Shown one piece after another: positions 57,075-64,000 of a stretch of DNA of 64,000 nucleotides. The stretch's first letter is position 1. Each line of letters opens with the position of its first letter. The stretch comes from Rhodocollybia butyracea. Its lineage: Eukaryota; Basidiomycota; Agaricomycetes; Agaricales; Omphalotaceae. The notes below the pieces were generated by a model. It had not been told where the DNA came from. It did not search any database and saw only the letters and a program-made list of their open reading frames with translations. Both the position numbers and the translations under genes were made by a program. The stretch is taken from positions 52,772 to 116,771 of the forward strand of contig JADNRY010000196.1 in the NCBI GenBank assembly GCA_015501585.1, given 5' to 3'.

Positions 57075-57502
57075 CAAACTTATATGTCATTGCTCATTAC
57101 TCATCCCTACAAATGTCATGTGACACATGTAGATTGCTCACTAATATAATTGACATAAGTACATAAGTCCAGATTAAGAAGTCATATGACTGAGTCAAAA
57201 CTAGGCCTTACCAAATATGGTAGTTCTCATTCTATGGCTGTGCTGGTCTAGAGCAGATTACATTGCTCAAGCCTCACCATAGTATATAATTAACTGTGTA
57301 AGTTCAGATTAGGCAGTCATATGAGTGAGTGACTGGGCCTTACCAAATATGGTAATTTTCATGACTAAGCCAAAATGAATAATTTATGTGAAAGGGGAGC
57401 ACACATAATTTCTGAGGGGGGAGCGCACTTAAATTTCTGAAGGGGGAGCACATTTGTGAGGCGGGAGCACAATTGAATATTTCACACTTTTGAACAGCAT
57501 AA
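57075..57502 (-). repeat. Right terminal inverted repeat of the 12.45-kb transposon
   Basis: Inverted copy of the left arm without the nested element. It carries only about four GTGCTCCCCC-type subterminal units (57395-57475) against eight on the left, plus the GGTAAGGCC segments. Confidence 0.85.
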
Positions 57503-57635
57503 CCCATCCATTCTTGAATCCTGCATCTCCGTAATCAACATACCTTAAGTAGTACTCTGTATTCACATGACCACAGATCCATCTCCTGATGCAGTTTCAG
57601 TTTGAGCCTGGCAAAGTACCATTGTGCTTAATGTT

Positions 57636-58525
57636 GTGAGGTAGTAGTTGGGTTTTCGAGAATGTAGTGTGATTATGGGCGATCTAAGCGCCCGGGTAAT
57701 TACTTCACCGAACCGCATCAAAAGCTTCAAAAGCTGGCAGCGCCTAATCAACTACTTTAGAATTAGTAATATGCAAATGATCACATGAAATGGCATGTCC
57801 GCCGAGGCTATATGTCTGCCGAAGGTACGCGTATACAGACACTTGCGTGTCCCCCATATTTTGCTTATTCATGCAGTACTAGGTCCGTTAGTAAGACAGT
57901 AGAATAATTTAATTGTACAGTATATAAACCCCCCAGTAGACAGAAATAAAAAAGTTCTTTCTTCCCCTCTAAATTGCCCCTCTAAGTCTAGTCTTTTAAG
58001 ACTCTCAATAAAGTCTTGTTAGTGTATCCTGATTGGATTATTTAGTAAGCTTCAGTCCAGCAAGAGCCTGGTAAATAGTTCTACTAATAATTCAAGTACA
58101 CTGTTACTTACTCATTGAAAGTCTTCTATTCAGTTTAGTATATGAACTACAGCCCAGCAGAGCCTGGTAAAGTTCCATATTCGATTCATATTCACTGCTA
58201 CGCCTCTGGATACGCCGTTCCCACGCTTCCTAGTGCACCTCGGAATTACAGTCATAGAAGCTACTCTTCTAGTCACTCCCGTTACTCTCCTTATTCTCAT
58301 TCACCCTACTGGTACTCGTCCCCTCCCCAAGCTCCATTTCAGCCTACTCCTCCTTCATACAGTCACTTTCCATACTTACCTCCACCTCACTACACACCTC
58401 CGTACCCTTACTTGAATTCACGTTACTACTACTAGTCCTCAGGGCCTGTGCACCACGCATTTTACGGTCCACCGATAACGTGCTTGCCTGGTCCTTACAT
58501 TATTGGAAAAGTCCATTAGTGTGAC
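57636..58525 (+). mobile_element. LTR-like insertion, about 890 bp
   Basis: Interrupts a module sequence: left flank GCTTAATGTT, right flank AATGTTCTACTTC; the uninterrupted form GCTTATTGTTCTACTTC is at 38254. That gives a duplication of about 5-6 bp (ATGTT or AATGTT). Inside are a TATATAAA box (57920), AATAAAG (58010) and an end of ...GTGACA, as in a solo LTR. A 97-codon frame (58142-58435) rich in Tyr, Pro and Ser lies inside, with no family match. Confidence 0.5.
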
Positions 58526-58531
58526 AATGTT

Positions 58532-58718
58532 CTACTTCAGCTTGACTGAAGTAGACAGCCAAAAATCTCCCTTCATCAATAGCTGGAAAGAATATCTTTC
58601 GTTCAAAGGTTTACCAATTAGAACCCAGGTATCATTGGTCCCGAACCATGAAAGAAGGGATTTCACTTGGTTTGTGAATGTTACGATTTCCTAGCCTACT
58701 TCAGTCAGGCTGAAGTAG
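58532..58718. mobile_element. 187-bp MITE with palindromic termini, copy 2
   Basis: Begins CTACTTCAGCTTGACTGAAG and ends CAGTCAGGCTGAAGTAG; the same length as copy 1 at 38264, and internal sequence is highly similar (CCCTTCATCAATAG, GGTATCAT(T/C)GGTCCCG). The 63-codon plus-strand frame across it is a by-product. Confidence 0.6.
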
Positions 58719-60865
58719 TTGGACAAGCGCAGTGGTGCTATTAGTAACGCTGCAGACAATGGTTCACACCATAGTAGGGTAGAATGTTTGATAGCGAAGC
58801 GACCCTGCGGCTAGCCAACAGCTAACCACTGCCTAACATTCAAACTCGAAGCTGAGGTAGCATATTTTTTATCCTGGTCCTGAGATCATACAGACTGTTT
58901 GGGTTCAAACTTAGGGTAACTCCGCAGACAATGGTTCACGCCATAGTAGTAGGGTGAAAGATCTGATAGTGAAGCGACCAGCTAGCTAAAGCACTGCCTA
59001 GCATAGTAGTAGTGGCATTCAAACTTGAAGCCGAAATACTTAGTAGGATAAGGAGCGGGAATCAACTGTGTCTTGAACATTTGTATCCTGATCCAGAGAT
59101 CATACAGACTGTCGGGGTTCAAACTGGTTCAAACTTACATGACAGTGAGGTATTGAGTTGATCTTGATACCATACCGACTGTCTGCCACCGTGATGAAGG
59201 AAGAAAAGAACTCGAAGGAAGTTTATTACTTACAGCATGGTTCAAGTACTGACAAGGAATAGCGGCGGTCATCGAGCTGTCTTTCCTGTCTTGATCGCAC
59301 AAATAGCCGTCCTCACAAAATGCAACTTTCCGTTCAAGAGGACTAAGTAACTCATTCTTTGAAGTTGCACACTACAGATTTTATGACCAGGATCTACCTC
59401 ATACTAATAATGCTTGTATGCCCCCAGAACTTCATAAGTGGGAGATGGCTATACTTAACCGATGGTTTACTACCGTTCTCAGGCTAGTTTCAAGCTGCAA
59501 AGGTGGTGTGGGGCCCGGGGGTTGTGGGCCGAGTACCATTGCAGAAGTGAATTCCTCCTAAGTAGCAAATTAGAAATGTTTGACCTCAACGACATCTTCA
59601 ATAAACCGCTTTCTCTGCTTCCATACTGTTTCTGAGTTGAAATACTGGATCTGGATATATTTGGACCAGATATATAGAAACATTCATCCAACACTGTTCA
59701 TCTTGGCATTGGGTCCTCTATTGCTCGCACTTCAAGAATTAGGCTTGAATAGGTTGCGAATAAGTAGGTTCAATCATTGTCATATTTATTTATTTATTTA
59801 TTTTTGGTAAATTTGCACTCCGGTGCACTCATGAGTCGGAGTCATGGCTACGTGAACTTTAGTCCTCTCCAGCCTGGATCATCTGCGGAGCATGGAGTTT
59901 CTATGTGTCCCTCGTTTTAGTCATGTTCCAAGCTTTACAGCAAAACGCATACGATCGATTAGAGTAGATTGTCTGTGGTCGGGTGGTTTAGTACAACTAC
60001 ATAGTTGACTTGTAAATGAGCAGCTTGTCATTGCACTAGATATGTGACGAATGGTGTCGATACAATAGCGGGATGAAAACTTGTACACTGACAGGACCAA
60101 GACAGGACGCCGAAACTGGCAAACAGCGTATTTGACAACCAAATATATTGAACTTGAAGGGACATATGCAGCATATGCTGGTAAGATTAGTGCTGGGTAC
60201 TTCCAGTGATACACCAACTATGGACTCAATCTCATCACAGAAATGATATGGTTATATGATAAGTTCTCATTACTCAGTGAAGTGAACCCGTATCAATGTT
60301 CTCTTCGCTCCAGGTAAGTATGTAGAAGTATGGACGTGATAGATCAGTATTCGGAAAACCTTGTCCAAAACGATGTGATGTAGATAAATAGTCTGAAAAA
60401 GGAATTACCTTTTGCGCCTATTTACGCTGCCTAGTTGCCATTGTTCTCATCAATGGCTAAATATTTGGATATCGAGGACCGGGATCCTCTGAGTTACTTA
60501 GTACACAATATAATTCACTTTCCACCCCAGCAATAGCATGATTATACTCCGAGTCCAAATCCCTCGAGCTTTAAGTCCTACCTGCACAACTTGAAGTTGA
60601 TAACTTGGTCGTGCCAAGATACATCTTCTGTTGATCTGGCACTTACCGGAAGAATGGTGGAGCGCTACACTTTTCGGAACTTTATTTATTTATATATGTT
60701 ACATCAAAATTTTCGCTTTTTCGCTTTAGACAAACGTTTTCCGAAACTGCTGTCGATAGATTAGTATCGCTGTTCTCTTTGCTCCAGACATGCTCAAGAG
60801 TTAATATGAGCTTGAATGACATAGACAGCTCACCACGATTGCCGAACTGGTCGGAGAAGGGAGAG
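58719..60865. repeat. Upstream half of the QxW-gene module, copy D
   Basis: Counterpart of 39012-41159. Holds short direct repeats of the CACACCATAGTAG(T)GG and GCGAAGCGACC type (58765, 58955), and no gene I can support. Confidence 0.55.
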
Positions 60866-60871
60866 TATAAA
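60866..60871 (+). promoter_or_regulatory. TATA box of QxW gene copy D
   Basis: TATAAA 57 bp upstream of the ATG at 60923. Confidence 0.7.
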
Positions 60872-60922
60872 CAGGAGCTGTGGCTCCAAGTTGTATCTCA
60901 GCAAACAACCCTCGCTACAATC

Positions 60923-61740
60923 ATGTTCAACAGTATTTCTAAGTGCGGCCTCCTTGCCTTCCTTCTTGCTGCGACTACCGCGAACGGTTTGTTTATTCTT
61001 TGATCAATGCAGCAACGAGTGACTGATATCAGTACATGCTCACAGCTGCGCTTCCTCCTTCAGCCGGGACGTACGCTATCCAGAATGCGAACAGCTCCTT
61101 GGTGCTGAATCTTAATGGAGGGACGGACCCCACGCAAACAATTATTGAGTTTCAGCTTACACAACCTATTGCGGGCTCTCCGAACCAACTTGTAAGTCCT
61201 AGCAATAACACTGCATTTACTCCTTGAACTTGAAACTTGTTGTTTTTCCTAGTGGACGTACATTCCAAGCTCAGGCAATACTGGGACCCTTCAGCTGGTC
61301 GGCCCGACCACATTCCTGAGCTGCAGTCCATCAACAATTGTATGTTTTCCTCCGAGTCCTTTTTTGAGTTCCAGATATTGATCACATTCAATAAGGGCAC
61401 CCCATGTGCTGCAAGCCCTTCAACCCCGGCCCCGGCTTGGAATGTCGTGGAAACTGGTCGTGGTTTCTTGTAAGTACTGGATACTCTACATCTCTGGATT
61501 ATATAATTGAGATACTTACTTATCTCCAATTTTGCAGTATCATCGATAGTGTAACTGGTCTCACGCTTACGGGCTCTGGTATTTCCGGGCAGGTTTGTGT
61601 AGTCTCCTACCAGTTAAACTCACTCTGACATGCCGCCTTTCTTTTTTTTTTAGCCGGTGTCCCTTTCCGTTGTCAATCCTTCTTCCACCTCGGGGCAAGT
61701 CTGGGTCTTTATTGACACCAGTACAGTGGCCGGCCAGTAA
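60923..61740 (+). CDS. Secreted QxW beta-trefoil protein, copy D (intact)
   Basis: Exons 60923-60986, 61046-61191, 61253-61339, 61396-61469, 61538-61592 and 61654-61740 (513 nt) give 170 aa. Signal peptide about residues 1-21 (LLAFLLAATTANA). The mature part begins LPPSAGTYAIQNANSSLVLN. W71 (in NQLWTY), W114 (in APAWNV) and W159 (in GQVWVF) are 43-45 residues apart, the spacing of a QxW beta-trefoil. Two cysteines (SCSPS and TPCAAS) could pair. An upstream in-frame ATG at 60779 is not needed: the TATA box and the other copies fix the start at 60923. Probably secreted and sugar-binding; the target is unknown. Confidence 0.75.
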
Positions 61741-62686
61741 ATTGTGGTGCTTGGAAAGTGCCGGGGCGTACTCATGAGATTGATACTACTAGTTCCAAGT
61801 TTTCATCTCTTATGGCATTTTAAGTATGTTCCCCGTTATGATTTTATCAAATAGTGGTTTCCTATTGTACTTGCATTGTACTGAGTTGTTCCAGGGAATC
61901 GGTAGTTTGTGATGGCTATAAAGAAGAAAAACATGAGAAGCCGGTGAAAGAATACAGAATGAGGAGTATTCTAGCCCTGCAAGAAGCATAAGCACTCCGA
62001 CTAATTTGGACATCGAATCTCAACCCGAAAAGTCAAACGCAACTAAATTGGCGATTTTGCTTGTTCTCGCAGATATTCAGCGCCGAGATGACCACTGTTG
62101 ACACACTGGCGGAAGCTGTCTCGTTGTACTTGCCAGTGCGATGGGATCATGCCTATCGAAGTCAACTTGCCTTCCAATATTTTTTGGGCATCCGAGTCAG
62201 AGGCAATTGGCCTTTGGTGCTAGACCATTTTGTGGAATCCGGACAGATTATAACAACAACAGCTAGGGGGTGAGTTTTTTCTGGTGTGTTTGAGTAGCGG
62301 AGCTACCGACGACCAACAATGCATTTATTTACGGATAAACGCATCCACGTTTTGCACCAGACTTTGACCAGGCTATTCGCGTGCGTTGCCTGCGAGCCCT
62401 ATCCTGCCTTACCCTGTAGCTACCCACTGTATCACCCTTCGCAATTTTCAACAACTCGCATGACGTGGGCTCAACCAAAGGTTTCGGAATTCATACTTTT
62501 ACTTATCACGGCCATGACGAACATTTTTTAACTCAGATCATACACTTGTTTGTGGATTCGATTGTGGGGTAGTACTATCCTCCAATGATACCGCTCTGCT
62601 CCATTAGCTGTCACCTTAGCGTTGGTAAACGTGCTGTTTATTTAGATGTTGATTGGTTGTTCCTTGAATTACGAGCTTTTTAATGC
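61741..62686. repeat. Downstream half of the QxW-gene module, copy D
   Basis: Matches 42047-43480 with the same order of blocks, extending through GTTGGTAAACGTGCTGTTTA (62624), also at 43412. This pair (C and D) therefore shares the longest duplicated region in the window. Confidence 0.6.
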
Positions 62687-62799
62687 TTACTTTGAATCGA
62701 CAGAGAAGTATTTGTATCCGAACATTGATTGTTGAAGCATACATCTGAAAAAAGTGATTGGTGAATTTGTTACCCTTATCCAAACCCTTATCCAACCCG

Positions 62800-63264
62800 A
62801 CACCCTTATCCGGACCCGCCCAACTCTCGATCTCCTCTGGAAGATTCTCGCTCTTTGAGTGTACGAGACGAGTGGTGATATGTTTCGTTTGGGTTCAAGT
62901 GGGTCCATGTCACCGTGTTGAACATTCATGTTTAACGTCAAACTCTCGCCGAACATCTTCCACATTAAGAGCTGCTCCAGATTGTCTCCAGGGAGGATCC
63001 AAGCCTTCTTCTTCCTACCTTTATCTTTGTCCTTCCTCTGCTTCATCCTACTCCCAAATTCCCAGAATCTACAAACTTAACCAACAACGCGTACAGAAAA
63101 TTGCAAATTGCCTCAGAATCCATAATAGCTTTGTATACTTTGCCCGAGAGAGAGAGGCTCGGTTTGGGAGATGAACGTCCAGAGGACATGGTCATGGAGC
63201 GGGTAGGGGAGGCATTTGAGTTCTTGAGCAAGATGGGTGCAGATCTTTTTGGCGTGGATGCCAT
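62800..63264 (-). pseudogene. Hypothetical protein, copy D of a duplicated region
   Basis: Minus-strand frame from ATG at 63264 (MASTPKRSAPILLKN, then SSGRSSPKPSLSLSGKVYK), shared at DNA level with 43621-44103. It stops in the middle (after NLGVG). The continuation (MKQRKDKDKGRKKKAW) is in another frame, and a frame corresponding to VEDARRKFDVKHE of copy C is interrupted here. Not recognised. Confidence 0.3.
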
Positions 63265-63719
63265 CGCTCTGCGTGTGTGCGAGAGCAGCTGCGATGGAGG
63301 TTTTGCTTATGAAGCTTTGAAGGTTTCATGTTTGACAGTTATTCAAGAGCAAGAACATAACTAGGTAATGCTCACCACAACAAAGGCTAGCAACAGGAGC
63401 AATGTTGGTCTTACTTAGGCCACTTCCCATATTCCTGTGGCCCGTATCTCACTCTTTGGGCACTCGGTTTCCAGCCCACTCCGAAATTGCTCTTCATTTT
63501 CTGCTTCCGTTTCTCTTCTGATCAATTAGCAACGGGCTCGGTCTCAACAGGGAAATTACACTACCTCTGTTCGCTTTCTGACCAGCCAAAAACATTTCCC
63601 TTGTAGCAGTAGCCTCGTTTCCCTTTGAATGACTCTGGGTCCTTCAAGATCTCGCCTGTAACCCATTGCTGTAACCCATTGCACAATAGAACGTCGCTTC
63701 CAGTCCCTTCAGTTTATTC

Positions 63720-63998
63720 TTAGAGATACGGTAGACTGCCGAGAGGTTGTTTCATGACTTCGCGCCAGTCACCGTAGATGAGATATGTTTCTTCGCGGCT
63801 TTGAAGAAAATGGTTGGGTTGGGAGGCAATTTGGTGCGAGTGTGTGTTTTGAGCGTCGGTGAGGCGGGTTTGGACGAAACCTTCAACGGCTTGGCCCCAA
63901 TGCTGGGCTGAGTTGACTTGGTGGTAAAGGCTTTTGAGGGTAAGATGAGGGCGGGAGTTTCGATGAAGCCCCATTCTGCGAGTGGCATGGTGTAGGAT
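63720..63998 (-). CDS. Possible last exon of a gene running off the window
   Basis: Two open minus-strand frames overlap here. The one ending at 63720 (HLTLKSLYHQVNSAQHWGQ, then SREETYLIYGDWREVMKQP) looks more protein-like than the other (63752-63988). It has no upstream boundary inside the window. Family unknown. Confidence 0.3.
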   Translation of the reverse strand: MLHHATRRMGLHRNSRPHLTLKSLYHQVNSAQHWGQAVEGFVQTRLTDAQNTHSHQIASQPNHFLQSREETYLIYGDWREVMKQPLGSLPYL

Positions 63999-64000
63999 CC

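Larger units (their letters stand above)
45052..57502. mobile_element. 12.45-kb DNA transposon, AcademH-like
   Basis: Both ends start TTATGCTGTTCAAAAGTGTG (one on each strand) and stay inverted copies for about 430 bp, apart from a nested insertion in the left arm. The flanks carry a 4-bp duplication CCCA (45048-45051 and 57503-57506). Removing the element restores ACTACTAATACCCATCCATT, the module sequence seen uninterrupted at 7390, 13630 and 33360. Inside lie a DUF6589-like ORF start (50048, +) and a RecQ-like SF2 helicase (53829-56337, -). From memory, Academ elements make 3-4 bp duplications, and the AcademH lineage in fungi and animals encodes a helicase; I also recall DUF6589 proteins as transposon-linked in basidiomycetes. 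The transposase is truncated and the helicase broken, so this copy is dead. Confidence 0.8.

Overview
The window looks like nuclear DNA of a mushroom-forming basidiomycete (Agaricomycetes). Genes are cut by many short introns (about 45-70 nt). A DUF6533-type membrane protein gene, a CBM1-GH5 cellulase and a RecQ-like helicase of the type scattered through agaricomycete genomes point the same way. No database could be searched; family calls rest on motifs read from conceptual translations.

Layout. (1) 1-6.1 kb is a conserved gene-dense core: cia1 (cytosolic Fe-S assembly WD40 protein, +), a 13-exon secreted cellulase (+), and his5 (histidinol-phosphate aminotransferase, -), the last two convergent. 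(2) 6.1-64 kb is an accessory, repeat-rich mosaic. A set of kilobase-scale modules recurs in diverged copies: a T-rich non-coding module; a PD-(D/E)XK-like gene module (one apparently intact copy at 15.2-16.0 kb, one pseudogene at 31.5-32.2 kb); and a module carrying a small secreted protein with three spaced tryptophans that I read as a QxW beta-trefoil (four copies near 8.6, 34.6, 41.2 and 60.9 kb; two open, two frameshifted). A small secreted Cys-containing protein (14.5 kb, -) and a DUF6533 membrane protein (28.1-29.4 kb, +) are the other likely functional genes.

(3) Mobile DNA. The main finding is a 12.45-kb DNA transposon at 45052-57502. It has inverted termini of about 430 bp, subterminal repeat arrays, a 4-bp target duplication (CCCA), the N-terminal part of a DUF6589-like ORF and a RecQ-like helicase, which fits the AcademH lineage. 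It sits in a copy of the T-rich module whose other copies act as empty sites. It is itself invaded by a gag-only copia-type element (46425-49009), a Ty3-type gag fragment with an upstream acidic ORF, a 635-bp TIR element and a 373-bp foldback. Elsewhere there is a very young gag-only LTR element (24220-25839, TSD AAGAT), a 1160-bp CACTG-ended foldback with TSD CCC, a PIF-like MITE, a pair of 187-bp MITEs, a GC-rich foldback and an LTR-like insertion.

(4) Mutation signature. All six differences between the two LTRs at 46425 and 48784 are transitions at CpG. Three in-frame TGA codons in the nested ORFs and both lost arginines of helicase motif VI can also be explained by CpG loss. This suggests deamination of methylated CpG in repeats.
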